A stretch of DNA of 64,000 nt from CAVQZC01 sp963718315 (GTDB lineage Bacteria; Actinomycetota; Thermoleophilia; Gaiellales; JAICJC01). Position numbers and translations under genes: made by a program. This document shows, piece by piece, positions 12,450-23,000 of this stretch. Below the pieces are notes generated by a model. The model made no database searches, had not been told where the DNA came from, and was given only the letters and a program-made list of their open reading frames with translations. The stretch spans positions 186,001 to 250,000 of the forward strand of contig CAVQZC010000006.1 in the NCBI GenBank assembly GCA_963718315.1, written 5' to 3'. Positions within the stretch are counted from its first letter, which is position 1, and every line of letters begins with the position of its first letter.

Positions 12450-13808
12450 ATGCCGGTTCCGATGTCCTCCCGGACGGCAACTCTCTTCGCCTGCACCTCG
12501 TGCGGCCACCAGACCCCCAAGTGGATGGGGAAGTGCACGGCATGCGGCGAGTGGAACTCGCTGGTCGAGGAGATCGTTGAGAAGCGCCCGCGGCTGGTCG
12601 GCGTTCCCGGCGCGGCTGCATCGGTGGTCGCGCTGCGCGACGTCGAGTCCGACGGCCGCGCGGCGGCTCTCGACCGGCTCCGGCGAGCTCGACCGGGTGC
12701 TGGGCGGAGGGCTGGTCGCCGGGTCGGTGGTGCTGGTCGGAGGCGAGCCCGGGGTCGGCAAGAGCTCCCTGCTGCTGCAGGCGCTGGGAGCGATCGCAGC
12801 CGCGGGCGGCAAGGCACTGCTGGTCAGCGGCGAGGAGTCGCCGGCGCAGGTGCGCCTGCGCGCCGAGCGGCTGGGCGTCGTCGACGGCATCTCGATCCTG
12901 GCCGAGACGGAGCTCGAGACCGTCTGCGAGGTGATCCGCCGGGAGAAGCCCGACGTGTGCGTGGTCGACTCCGTGCAGACGCTGTTCTCGTCGGAGCTGT
13001 CGTCTCGTCGCCCGGTAGCGTCGCCCAGGTGCGAGAGGCGGCCGACCGGCTGGCCCGGCTCGCCAAGCGCGAGGGCGTGACGTGGTGCTGGTCGGGCACG
13101 TGACCAAGGAGGGCACGGTCGCCGGGCCCCGCGTGCTCGAGCACCTGGTCGACGCGGTGCTGCAGTTCGAGGGCGACCTCTACCGCTTCCTGCGCGTGCT
13201 GCGGGCGGTCAAGAACCGCTTCGGCTCGACCAACGAGATCGGCATCTTCGAGATGACCGATGCCGGCCTGCGCGCGGTGGCCGACCCGTCTGCCGCCTTC
13301 TCCGGCGGCGCGGTGGCCAGCCCCGGCTCGGTGCTGCTGCCCGCGATCGAGGGCACCCGCCCGATCCTGCTCGAGATCCAGGCGCTGGTGGCGCCGACCG
13401 ACCTGGCGATGCCCCGCCGCTCGGCGACCGGGTTCGACCGCAACGCGGCTGTCGATGCTCGTGGCGGTGCTGGGCCGCCACGCCGGCGTGGCGCTGGGGT
13501 CGAGCGACGTCTTCGTGAACGTGGCCGGCGGCGTCCGCATCGACGAGCCGGCCGCCGACCTGGCCGTCGCGGTCGCCGTGGTCTCGGCGCATCGCGGAGT
13601 GACCCTGCGCTCCGGGTTCGGCTGCTTCGGCGAGATCGGCCTGACCGGCCGCCTGCGGGCGGTGGGGCAGACCGAGCGGCGGCAGGCGGAGGCCGCCAAG
13701 CTGGGCATCCCCGAGGCGGTGGCTGCCGGCTGGGACGGAGGCCGTGCGGGGAATGAAGCTTCGGCAGGCCGAAACGGTGCAGCTGCGCTGCAGGCGGTGT
13801 TCGCATGA
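12450..13808 (+). CDS. radA: DNA repair protein RadA (frameshifted in this sequence)
   Basis: A RecA-like ATPase and branch-migration helicase that processes recombination intermediates. It has an N-terminal C4 zinc finger (CTSCGHQTPKWMGKCTACGEW), Walker A GGEPGVGKSS, Walker B VCVVDSVQ, the RadA-specific KNRFGSTNEIGIF motif (about 13214) and a C-terminal Lon-like domain (GGVRIDEPAADLAVAVAV). Frame breaks lie near 12675, 13005, 13080, 13447 and 13745. Two starts are possible, ATG 12450 or ATG 12462. The stop overlaps the disA ATG by 4 nt; the radA-disA pair is conserved in Actinobacteria and Firmicutes, where the two proteins interact functionally. Confidence 0.92.
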
Positions 13809-14900
13809 GCGAGATGGTGTCCCGACTCGCGGCAACGATCCCAGGCTGCTGGAGGCGCTGCGTCGCGTGGCGCCGGGCACGACGATGCGCCAGGGCATCA
13901 ACGACATCCTGCGCGGCAGCGAGGGTGCCCTGATCGTGATCGGAGAGCCGGCCGAGCTGTCGTTCCTGTTCTCCGGCGGCATCCGGCTCGACCAGGCCTT
14001 CTCGCCCTACCTGCTGTACGAGCTGTCCAAGATGGACGGCGCGATCATCCTCAACTCGAACGCCACCCGGATCGTCTACGCCAACGTCCAGCTGATGCCC
14101 GATCCGACGATCCCGTCCGCCGAGACCGGCACGCGGCACCGCACCGCCGAGCGCGTCGCCAAGCAGACCGGCGCGCTGGTCGTCTCGATCAGCCAGCAGC
14201 GCGACGTGGTCACGGTCTACATCGGCGACATCCGCTACCAGCTCGAGGAGATCTCCGACGTGCTGGCCAAGACCAATCAGGCGCTGACCACGCTCGAGAC
14301 GTACCGGACGCGGTTGGAGCAGGTCTCGACGCGGCTGACGGCGCTCGAGTTCCAGAGCGCCGCGATGCTCGACGACGTGCTGATCGCGCTGCAGCGGGCG
14401 GAGATGACGACCCGCATGGTCGACGAGATCGAGCGCAACGTGATCGAGCTCGGCGTCGAGGGCCGGCTGATCAAGATCCAGCTCGACGAGATGACCGAGT
14501 GGGTGCCGGCCGACAAGATCGCCCTGATCCGCGACTACGAGGTGATCGAGGTGACCGGCGGCCCCGGCGCCGCGTTGCACGCCTGGGCGGCTCGACGGAC
14601 CAGGCGCTGCTCGAGTTCGACGAGCTGGCGCGGTGCTCGGCTACCCGGCACCGTGAATCCGATGGACTCACGCGGTAGCGCCGCGCGGATACCGGGTGCT
14701 GTCGAAGGTGCCGCGCCTGCCCGAGGACGTGGTCGACCACGTGGTCGGCCACTTCGACGGCCTGGAGGCGTTCGTCCGGGCATCGGTCGACGGAGCTGGA
14801 GCAGGTCGAGGGCGTCGGCGCGGTGCGCGCCCGGGAGATCCGAGAGGGGCTGCGTCGCCTGCAGGAGCAGAACCTCGTCGACCGGTACCTCAATCTGTAG
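13805..14900 (+). CDS. disA: DNA integrity scanning protein DisA, diadenylate cyclase
   Basis: Makes cyclic di-AMP from two ATP while scanning DNA for damage. The DAC domain has the catalytic DGA (SKMDGAIILN) and RHR (TGTRHRTAERVAKQTGAL) motifs. A helical linker (about 140-290) follows, then a C-terminal helix-hairpin-helix DNA-binding domain (LEQVEGVGAVRAREIREGL). The restored protein is about 365 residues, the usual length. Indels occur near 13832, in the 14575-14700 stretch (several, in the linker-to-HhH junction) and near 14795. Translational coupling to radA is seen as an ATGA overlap. Confidence 0.92.
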
Positions 14901-14901
14901 G

Positions 14902-15466
14902 GAGTAGCGGGCTGCGCGCCGGCCGCGGCGTGCCGCGCGACGCGCACACGGTTGCCGCAGCGCGTGCTGAGCACCAGACGCGGCGGCGGGCGCTGGCGAT
15001 CAGGAACGCGGGGGCATCCGGGGGCCTCGCACAGGCGCGGATCCGGTCGCCGTCTGGGCCGGTCAGCAGATCGATCGCCGAGCGGGCGATGATCGCCAGT
15101 ACGTGGCGGTCGGGTCGCCGCTGTGCGCGGCGCTCCACGACCGGCGTTTGCCGGCGCCTGGCCAGTCGAGCTGAACGGCCTCGGGGACGGCGGCGCTGGC
15201 TGCGTTCACGGCGTCGAGTGCGGCGGCCGTCGGCGCGCTCCCGGATGCTGCCGCAGCCAGGAGTTCACGCACGCCTTGGCGCAGCTCCAGGACCGGCTCG
15301 GCCACCTCGTTGCCGGAGGAAACGCGCACCCGCTGGCGCCACAGCCAGCTGCGACGTGGTCGGGCCGGAGCAGGTCCTCCGCCTGACCACGCTCGAAGGT
15401 GAGCGTGTTCGCCAACTCGAGGCGAGATCGGATCCACTCGACCATACTAACGCGCAGAGCAGACAC
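14902..15466 (-). CDS. CGNR zinc-finger (ABATE-type) putative regulator, frameshifted
   Basis: The minus strand encodes pieces of one protein in several frames: an N-terminal ELANTLTFERG segment, a middle helical region (LRQGVRELLAAAASG, then ALDAVNAASAAVPEAVQLDWPG), an LAIIARSAIDLLTGPDGDRIRACARP segment and a C-terminal WCSTRCGNRVRVARH motif. The C-terminal CGNR motif with its paired cysteines is the mark of the CGNR zinc-finger family, whose N-terminal domain is known as ABATE; members are predicted stress-related transcription regulators. At least three indels must be repaired. The end is uncertain by some tens of bases because the stop depends on the repair. It converges on disA and is divergent from cdnL. 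Confidence 0.6.
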
Positions 15467-15588
15467 CAGGCATTATCATCTGGAACAGCTAATGGCCCCA
15501 TGGTGCTTTCCCATTCGCAACCCCCTTCGGCTCGACACCAGTTGACCTGAATGGACTTGTTGCAGATCGCCCAGCGTGACCCGCTTCA

Positions 15589-15663
15589 TTCGCTCCCAGG
15601 TACCGTCTCTGGTACAATCTCCTGTTCTGGAGGGGCAACATTTGCCGACATCCGGCCGAGGAG
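15589..15663 (+). promoter_or_regulatory. Extended -10 promoter and Shine-Dalgarno of cdnL
   Basis: An extended -10 element, TGGTACAAT (15610-15618), with a weak -35-like TTCGCT (15589-15594) at 18 bp. The -10 overlaps a small inverted repeat, GTACC-N6-GGTAC. AGGAGG (15658-15663) precedes the GTG start of cdnL at 15676 by 12 nt. This is an A+T-rich stretch in a GC-rich window. Confidence 0.5.
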
Positions 15664-15675
15664 GTCTGACGTCAC

Positions 15676-16166
15676 GTGTATGAGGTTGGGGACAAGGTCG
15701 TGTACCCGCATCATGGTGCGGGCACGATCGTACGAAGGAACACGTGACGCGCGTGAGTATCTCACGATCCAGATCATCCACAACGATATGACCGTGATGA
15801 TCCCGACCGACAGCGCCGACCGTGCCGGTCTGCGCAAGGTGATCGGGGAGGAGAAGTCGAGGAGGTGTGAGCGTGCTCGGCGGTGACGGCACCAAGATGC
15901 CGAAGAACTGGAACCGCCGGTTCAAGCACAACCGGGACAAGATGAAGACCGGCGACATCTTCGAGCTGGCCGAGGTCGTCCGCAACCTGGCGCAGCGCGA
16001 CCAGGAGAAGGGACTTTCGACCGGCGAGAAGCAGATGTTCTCGAAGGCAAAGCGCATTCTCGCCTCGGAGCTGATGTACGCCAAGGGGATGGAGGAGGAG
16101 GAGGCGCGCGAGTTCCTCGAGGAGGTGCTCGAGGAGATCGGCGCAGCCCGCAAGGCGCGGGCCTAG
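15676..16166 (+). CDS. cdnL: CarD/CdnL-type RNA polymerase-binding transcription factor
   Basis: Binds the RNA polymerase beta subunit and stabilises open promoter complexes, and is often essential. The N-terminal RNAP-interaction domain of about 60 residues (YEVGDKVVYPHHGAGTI, then YLTIQIIHNDMTVMIP) is followed by the helical DNA-binding domain (NWNRRFKHNRDKMKTGDIFELAEVVRNL, then SKAKRILASELMYAKGM). The length of about 163 residues is typical. Small indels near 15737, 15757 and 15860 split the two domains into separate frames. The GTG start 12 nt after AGGAGG gives the correct MYEVGD N-terminus. The position upstream of the PIN/TRAM gene and ispD is the classical one. Confidence 0.9.
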
Positions 16167-16256
16167 AACACTTCCGACATCCCATGCTCGACACCGGAGG
16201 CCGCACGGCCCAACCGGTGAGCGGGCGATATACACCCCGAGGGGGGAAGCAAAGCG

Positions 16257-17319
16257 ATGATCTGGTTGCAACGGATCGTTCTGTCTCTCCTCTGCGCGCT
16301 GGGTGCCATTTAGGCGGGTCGTACTTTTGATCTTCCGGATCACTTTAGTTCGTCTTCTTACGCTTACACCGTCTTTGGCATCATCATCTTCCTCGCCTTC
16401 GCCGTCGGATGGATGGTCGGCGGGATGGTGGGGAAGGGACTGGCGCGCGGGTTCAAGAGAGTCGAACGAGCGGCGCAGGCCCGCAGTGCGGGCGAGCTGA
16501 CCGTTGGCGCGATCGGCCTGCTGGTCGGCCTGATGGTGCGGCCCTCGCTGTATCTGCCCGTGCACGACCTGCCCTACATCGGCAACTGGGTGATGCTGCC
16601 GATCGTGCTGATGCTGGCTACCTGTTCGCGATCACGGCGGCGCTCAAGTACCGCGGCATCCTGCGGTTGGTCGGCATTCATCGACCGGGCGAGCGATGGT
16701 GACCTCGAGAACGGCTCTCGACGTTCGACACTGGTCGACACCAGCGCGATCATCGACGGGCGGATCGCTGACATCGTCCGCACCGGCTTCCTGCGCGGCG
16801 GGCTGGTGGTGCCCGAGTTCGTGCTCAAGGAGCTCCAGCAGGTGGCCGACTCGGCAGATCCGCTCAAGCGGGCCCGCGGCCGCCGCGGCCTGCAGGTGGT
16901 GCAGGATCTGCGCAGCGACATGCCGGTGGAGACGCCCGACGTCGACTTCCCGGCGGTGCCCGACGTCGACGCGAAGCTGCTGAAGCTGGCCAAGGAGCGC
17001 GGCTTCCCGATCCTGACGACGGACTTCAACCTGAACCGGCTGGCGCGGATCCAGGACGTCCAGGTGCTGAACGTCAACGACCTCGCCAACGCGCTCAAGC
17101 CGGCCGTGCTGCCGGGTGAGCAGATCGACGCTGAAGCTGATCCGCGAGGGCAAGGAGTCCGAGCAGGCCGTTGGCTACCTGGACGACGGGACGATGGTCG
17201 TGGTCGAGGGCGGCCGCAGCCGGATCGGGCAGACGCTGGACGTGCAGGTCACGTCGGTGCTGCAGTCGCCGTCCGGCAAGATGATCTTCACGCGCGTGGC
17301 CGACGAGTCCGAGAGCTGA
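16257..17319 (+). CDS. Membrane-anchored PIN/TRAM domain protein (YacL-like), with an in-frame TAG
   Basis: Family members have four N-terminal transmembrane helices, a PIN nuclease-like domain and a TRAM RNA-binding domain. Here the hydrophobic segments lie at about residues 5-110. The PIN domain has the acidic residues of LVDTSAIIDGRIADI and ILTTDFNLNRLA, and the TRAM domain is at the end (QAVGYLDDGTMVVVEGG). The ATG at 16257 has a strong GAGGGGGGA ribosome-binding site. An in-frame TAG at 16311-16313 falls in the first helix, with the right frame before and after it. Indels also occur near 16617, 16687 and 17130. It precedes ispD by 2 nt. The RNA target is unknown. Confidence 0.85.
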
Positions 17320-17321
17320 GG

Positions 17322-17999
17322 ATGCAGACCTGGGCGATCGTCGTCGCCGCCGGGTCGGGGACGCGCCTGGGCCTCGACCGTCCAAAGGCGTTCGTCAGCT
17401 CGACGGGCGCCCGCTGCTGGCCCACTCGGTCGACCTGTTCGACGACCACCCGGCCGTCGACCGGATGGTGCTGGTGGTGCCCGCGGACTGGCAGGAGCCG
17501 ACCACGCTGCTGGCCGACGACCTGGCGGCAGGCAAGGTGGCCGCAGCCGTCGCCGGCGGCGAGACGCGTGCCCACTCGGTGGCCGCCGGCCTGGCCGAGC
17601 TGCCGCCGGTGGCCGAGCTGGTGCTCGTGCACGACGCCGCCCGGCCGTTCGCCGACGCCCAGCCCTGATCGACCGCGTGCTGGCCGGCATCGGGGATGCC
17701 GACGGCTGCATCCCGGTCGTGCCCGGTGACCGACACGGTGAAGGCGCGTCGAGTCGGGGCAGGTGGTGGAGACGCTCGACCGCAGCCGTCTGGTCGCCGT
17801 TCAGACACCGCAGGTGTTCGTCACCGCGGCGCTCCGCCAGCGCCTACGACCGGGCGGCCGGGCGACCTGGCTGGAGCCACTGACTGCTCGTCGCTGGTCG
17901 AGGCGGCCGGCGTTCCGGGTGGTGACGTGCCGGGCGATCCGCGCAACCTGAAGATCACCGACCAGAGCGACCTCGGAGCGCGCGGAGGCGATGTGCTGA
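17322..17999 (+). CDS. ispD: 2-C-methyl-D-erythritol 4-phosphate cytidylyltransferase (frameshifted)
   Basis: Third step of the non-mevalonate isoprenoid pathway: joins CTP and MEP to give CDP-ME. It has the nucleotide-binding AIVVAAGSGTRLG start with the following lysine (DRPKAF), the VLVHDAARPF motif, VTDTVK and a C-terminal GDPRNLKITD segment, all diagnostic. The restored length of about 225 residues is normal. Frame breaks fall near 17400, 17663, 17728, 17757, 17845 and 17930. The stop overlaps the GTG of the PHP-phosphatase gene. Confidence 0.9.
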
Positions 18000-18823
18000 C
18001 CGACTACCACATGCACCTGGCCGACGACGATGTGCCGTACGAGGACGACAACTTCACGATCGCCCACATGCAGCGCTACGTCGACACGGCTGCCCACCGC
18101 GGGGATGGCCGAGATCGGGTTCACCGACCACGTCTACCGGTTCACCGTCGCGCGCGACTGGCTGGACGAGCCGCTGTGGCAGAACGACGGGGTCAACGAC
18201 CTCGGCCGCTATCACGCCGCCGTCCGGCGGCCCAGGACGCCGGGCTACCGGTCAAGGTCGGCCTCGAGGTCGACTATCTGCGCCGGCCAGGAGGCCGCAC
18301 ATCGCCGGCGTGGTCAACGGCTTCGACTGGGACTACGTGCTGGGCTCGGTGCACTGGATCGACGGCTACGCGGTCGACTGGGACGCCAAGTCGATCTGGG
18401 ATCAGATGACCGTCGACGAGGTCTGGCGCCGATACGCCGACGAGCTCTGCGCCGCGGCGGCGACCGGCCTCTACGACTCGATGGCGCACCCGGACATGGT
18501 CAAGGGGTTCGGGTGGCGGCCGGATCCGCAGCCGCTCGCGCTGTACGAGCAGATCGCAGACGCGTTCCAGGCAGCCGGAGTCTGTGCCGAGGTCTCGACG
18601 GCCGGCCTGCAGACGCCGCTGGCGGAGGTCTACCCGGCGCCGGCGCTGCTGCAGATGCTGTGTCAGCGGGGCGTGCCGGTGACGCTCGCATCCGACGCGC
18701 ACGACCCGGGCGAGGTGGGCCGTGACTTCGACGCGGTCGGTCGCCGCGCTCCACGACGCCGGCTACCGGACGATCACCGTCTTCGATCGCCACGACCGGC
18801 GCCAGGTGCATCTCAATGACTGA
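17993..18823 (+). CDS. PHP-family phosphatase, HisJ-type histidinol-phosphatase
   Basis: Polymerase-and-histidinol-phosphatase fold enzyme, expected to hydrolyse histidinol phosphate with a trinuclear metal centre. The metal-site motifs are in order: DYHMHL at the N-terminus, GFTDHVYRF, the Glu of VGLEVDYL, GSVHWIDGY, YDSMAHPDMVKGFG and SDAHDPGEVG. The length of about 276 residues fits HisJ. Indels lie near 18100, 18229, 18285 and 18740. The GTG start overlaps the ispD stop and the TGA overlaps the ispF ATG, so it is translated as part of the ispD-ispF unit. A role other than histidine synthesis is possible because no his genes are nearby. Confidence 0.8.
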
Positions 18824-19304
18824 CGAGCTTCGGGTCGGCACCGGGTTCGACGCTCACGCGTTCGCGGACGGGCGGCCGCTGGTGCTGGCGGGCGTCACCG
18901 TCCCGCACCCGCGCGGCCTGGCCGGCCACTCCGACGCCGACCTCATCTCGCCACGCGGTGACCGACGCTCTGCTGGGCGCCGCCGGGGGCGCGGACATCG
19001 GCGAGCTCTACCCGTCCGGCGACCCCGCACTGGCAGGCGCCTCGAGCATCGACCTGCTGGCCCGAGCCTGGGCCGGCCTGCGTGACCGCGGCTGGAGCGA
19101 TCGTCAACGTCGACGCGGTGGTGATCATGCAGGAGCCGCGCCTGGCGCCGCACCGCGACGCAGATGCGAACCAGCCTGGCCGGCGCGCTGGGGGTCGAGG
19201 TCGAGCGCGTGACCGTCCGCGCATCGACGACCGACCACCTCGGCTTCACCGGCCGCGGCGAGGGGGCGGCCTGCCAGGCGGTGGCGCTGCTCCGAGCGCC
19301 ATGA
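18816..19304 (+). CDS. ispF: 2-C-methyl-D-erythritol 2,4-cyclodiphosphate synthase (frameshifted)
   Basis: Cyclises CDP-ME 2-phosphate in the non-mevalonate pathway. It has the metal-site GTGFDAHAF start, GHSDADLISHAVTDALLGAAGGADIGELYPSGDP (the HSDAD loop and the IG-phosphate loop) and the C-terminal ASTTDHLGFTGRGEGAACQAVALL substrate loop. About 162 residues, standard size. Three single-base breaks occur (near 18950, 19098 and 19163). The start overlaps the PHP gene and the end overlaps the HAD hydrolase. Confidence 0.9.
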
Positions 19305-19987
19305 GCGGCGTCGTCTCGTTCGACCTCGACGGCACCCTGTGGGAGTTCGCTCCGATGATGGACGGTGCGCTCGAGCTCTCGATCGAGTCGCTGGCGAGCC
19401 GGGCGCCGGAGATCGCGGCGCGGCTGACGGTCGACGACCTGCATGCGCACCGGGCTGCCGTGGTCGAGACGCAGCAGGGGACGCTGGGCGAGCTGCGGGT
19501 GGCGTCCTTCATCCGCGCCCTTGCCGAGCACGGCGTGGACGACCCGACGCTGGCGGAGTGGTGGGCGGGAGAGCTGATGCGCGCCCGGGTGCTGGCCGTC
19601 GAAATCCACGGCGACGTGCTGCCCGCCGTGGAGCGGCTACGTGGAGATGGCAGGACGGTGGGTGTGATCACGAACGGCAACTTCCCGTTCGCCGAGCTCG
19701 ACCTCGCGCCGCTGTTCGCGTTCGTCGTCCACGCCGAGGACGTCGGCGGAGCAAAGCCCGGCCCCGAGCCGTTTGCGCGGGCGCTGGAGCTGGGAGGCGG
19801 CGATCCGTCGAGCTGGGTGCACGTCGGCGATGACCTCGAGATCGACGTCGCCGGCGCCCAGGCCTTCGGAATGCGCGGCGTCTGGGTCAACCGGCACGGC
19901 CTGACTGCCACCGGCGAAATCGTCCCGGACGCCGAGATCGCGAGCTTCGACGAGTTGCCGGCGGCCGTCGACCGGCTGTTGGGCTGA
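19301..19987 (+). CDS. HAD-superfamily hydrolase
   Basis: A 228-residue haloacid dehalogenase-like phosphatase. Motif I is FDLDGTLW (nucleophile Asp at about residue 7), motif II is GVITNGN, motif III is the lysine of GGAKPGPEPF and motif IV is VHVGDDLEIDVAGA. The helical cap between motifs I and II (about 20-90) makes it subclass I. The substrate cannot be predicted; phosphoglycolate-like or nucleotide phosphates are common for this type. It is intact, unlike its neighbours upstream, and is co-translated with ispF through an ATGA overlap. It is the last gene before the accessory block. Confidence 0.85.
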   Translation: MSGVVSFDLDGTLWEFAPMMDGALELSIESLASRAPEIAARLTVDDLHAHRAAVVETQQGTLGELRVASFIRALAEHGVDDPTLAEWWAGELMRARVLAVEIHGDVLPAVERLRGDGRTVGVITNGNFPFAELDLAPLFAFVVHAEDVGGAKPGPEPFARALELGGGDPSSWVHVGDDLEIDVAGAQAFGMRGVWVNRHGLTATGEIVPDAEIASFDELPAAVDRLLG

Positions 19988-20040
19988 CCCCCTTTGGGTG
20001 ATCGTGAATTCGTCACCGTCGAACGATGCTTCGAGAGGCC

Positions 20041-23000
20041 ATGCGCTCCGCTCTGCCTGCTCGAACGACCGCCTTTCTCCACGTGCGCCTTCTCGGCGCC
20101 GTCGTCGTCGCTGCGGTCCTGTTTGCATCCAGCGCCCGGGCTGACACCGGCCCATCGTTCGCCAACGTCTGCAACCAGCCGTCGCGGGTTGGCTACGCGG
20201 GCTGCTTCGCGATCAAGAGCACCGTGGTGTGGCCGCAGACGACGGTGTCGCCGGACTCGACTCCGGCCGGTTACGGGCCTGCCGATCTGCAGTCGGCGTA
20301 CTCGCTGCCCAGCAATGCCGGCCTCGGTACGACGGTCGCCATCGTCGACGCGTACGACGATCCGAACGCCGCGTCTGACCTGAACACCTACCGGTCGCAG
20401 TACGGCCTGCCTGCTTGCACCTCGGGCAACGGCTGCTTCTCGAAGGTCAATCAGAGCGGTGGCACCAGCTACCCGGCGGCGAACGGCGGGTGGGCGAGTG
20501 AGATCTCGCTCGACCTCGACATGGTGTCCGCCACCTGCCCGAACTGCCACATCCTGCTCGTCGAGGCGAACGACAACTCGATGGTCAACCTCGGCACCGC
20601 TGTGGACGAGGCTGTCGCGCTGGGCGCGAAGTACGTCTCCAACAGCTATGGCGGTTCGGAATGGTCGGGGGAGGCGAGCTTCGACTCGTACTACGACCAC
20701 CCGGGCGTCGCCATCACGGTCAGCGCCGGCGACAGCGGGTACGGCGCGGCGTACCCGGCTGCCTCACCGTACGTGACCGCCGTCGGCGGCACCACGCTGA
20801 CCGCCGACTCGAGCTTGCGTGGCTTTACCGAGACGGCCTGGTTGGGCACCGGCAGCGGCTGCTCGGCGTACGAGCCCAAGCCGGCCTGGCAGACCGACAG
20901 CGGGTGCGCGAATCGCACGATTGCCGACGTGTCCGCCGTTGCCGACCCGAATACCGGCGTCGCCGTATACGACTCCTACCCGAGCGGCGGGTGGACGGTC
21001 TACGGCGGCACCAGCGCGTCCTCCCCGATCATCGCCTCCGCCTACGCGCTGGCCGGCACCCCGGCTGTGGGGTCGAATCCGGCCTCCTATCCGTATGCCG
21101 ACTCGCTCGACCTGAACGACCCGGCCGGCGGCAGCAACGGCTCCTGCTCTCCCAGCTACCTGTGCAACGCCGGCCCCGGCTTCGACGGGCCGACCGGTCT
21201 GGGAACGCCGGCCGGCGTCTCGGCGTTCACGCAGTCGTCGGCTCCGCCCCCGGCCGCTCCGACGGGGCTCGCTGCAACCCCGGTCTCGGCCAACGAGATC
21301 GATCTGTCGTGGGATGCGGCTGCCGTCGACCACTACGTCCTTCAGCGCTCGACCAACGGCACGACGTGGACGACCGTCGCTTCGATCGCCGCGCCGACCA
21401 CCACGTACGACGACACCTCGCTGCAGCCGTCCACCTCCTACATCTACCAGCTGGAGGCGGTCGTGTCCGGCGTGCCCTCGGCTCCCTCGGCCCAGGCAAG
21501 CGCCACCACGCCCGCGCCGCCGCCGACGAACCAGCTCCAGGTGACGCGTGCCGGAAGCGGTGCCGGAAGCGTCGGCTCCTCGCCGGCCGGGATCACCTGC
21601 GGCGCCACCTGCTCCGCGGGCTTCACGCCCGGCGCACAGGTGGTGCTGACCGCGGCGGCTCATGGCAGCTCGACCTTCACAGGGTGGTCGGGCGGCGGGT
21701 GCAGCGGCGTTGGCACCTGCTCCGTGACGATGAGCCAGGCGCAAGCCGTCACGGCGACGTTCGTTCCCAGCGCCGGGCCGACGTCCGTCAGCGGCTCGAT
21801 CGCGAGCGATACGACCTGGACGGCCCTTCACAGCCCGTATCTCCTGACCGGCGGGATCACCGTGCAGGGCGGCGCCACGCTGACCATCAACCCCGGCGTG
21901 ACCGTGATCGCCCAGGGCCACTACACCTTGCAGGTCAACGGGCGCTTGCTGGCGGCTGGATTGCAGACCCAGCCGATCTCGTTCACGTGTGCGGCGCATA
22001 CCGCCGGGTGCTGGACCGGCATCGCGCTCGGCGCCTCGGAGACCAACTCGGTGCTCGACCACGTCGAGATCGCGTATGCGACGACGGGCCTCTCCACCGC
22101 GTCGGGGCCGACCTGGACGCTCTCCAACAGCTACGTCCATGACAGCACGACCGGCGCCTCGGTGAGCGGTTCGGCGCTCTGCTGCGCCGGCACCCTGACA
22201 GGCAACCTGATTACGCACAACACCACCGGGGCCAGCGTCTACTACGCCCTCACCGAGTTCGACGACAACACGATCACCGCGAACGGTACGGGCGTGTCCC
22301 TGCTCGGACAGGGAGACGAGATCCACGACAACAACATCCAGTCGAACACCACCTGGAACGCCTCCGCCTGCGCCTACCCCGGCAACACCACGGTCGACGC
22401 CGGCTCGAACTGGTGGGGCACGACCAACGCGGTGCAGATCGCGGCGTCCATCTGCGACCAGGCCGACACCCCTGGCCAGCCGCTGATCACGACCGCGCCG
22501 ACCGACTCGTCCGCGGTCGCGGCAGCGCCGCAGGTGCTCACGATCACGCCTGCGGGTCCGGGGACCGGAGACGTCACCAGCGACCTCGACGGCATCGACT
22601 GCGGGACGCAGTGCTGGGCGCTCTACGGAACGGGCCAGGCAGTGACCCTGACGGCGACGGCCAACGCCGGATCCAGCTTCACCGGGTGGAGCGGAGGCGG
22701 ATGCTCGGGCACCAGCACCTGCCAGGTGACGCTGAATGCGGCCACCACCGTCCACGCGACGTTCGTCCCCGTCTACACGCTGACGCTCTCGCGCGCAGGC
22801 TCGGGGTCGGGGTCGATCACCAGCAGCCCCGCCGGAATCAACTGCGGCGTGACCTGCCATGCGCAGTTCTCCACCGGTACCCCGGTGACGCTGACAGCCA
22901 CCCCGGACGCCGGGTCACGGTTCACCGGCTGGTCCGGAAGCGGGTGCAGCGGGGCTGCGCAGTGCCAGGTGACGATGACCGGCGCCGCGAACGTGACGGC

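Noticed and set aside
20764..22860. A 698-codon minus-strand frame opposite the S53 gene
   Set aside because: Low-complexity Arg/Gly/Val translation, entirely antisense to a gene with a signal peptide, catalytic triad and repeats.
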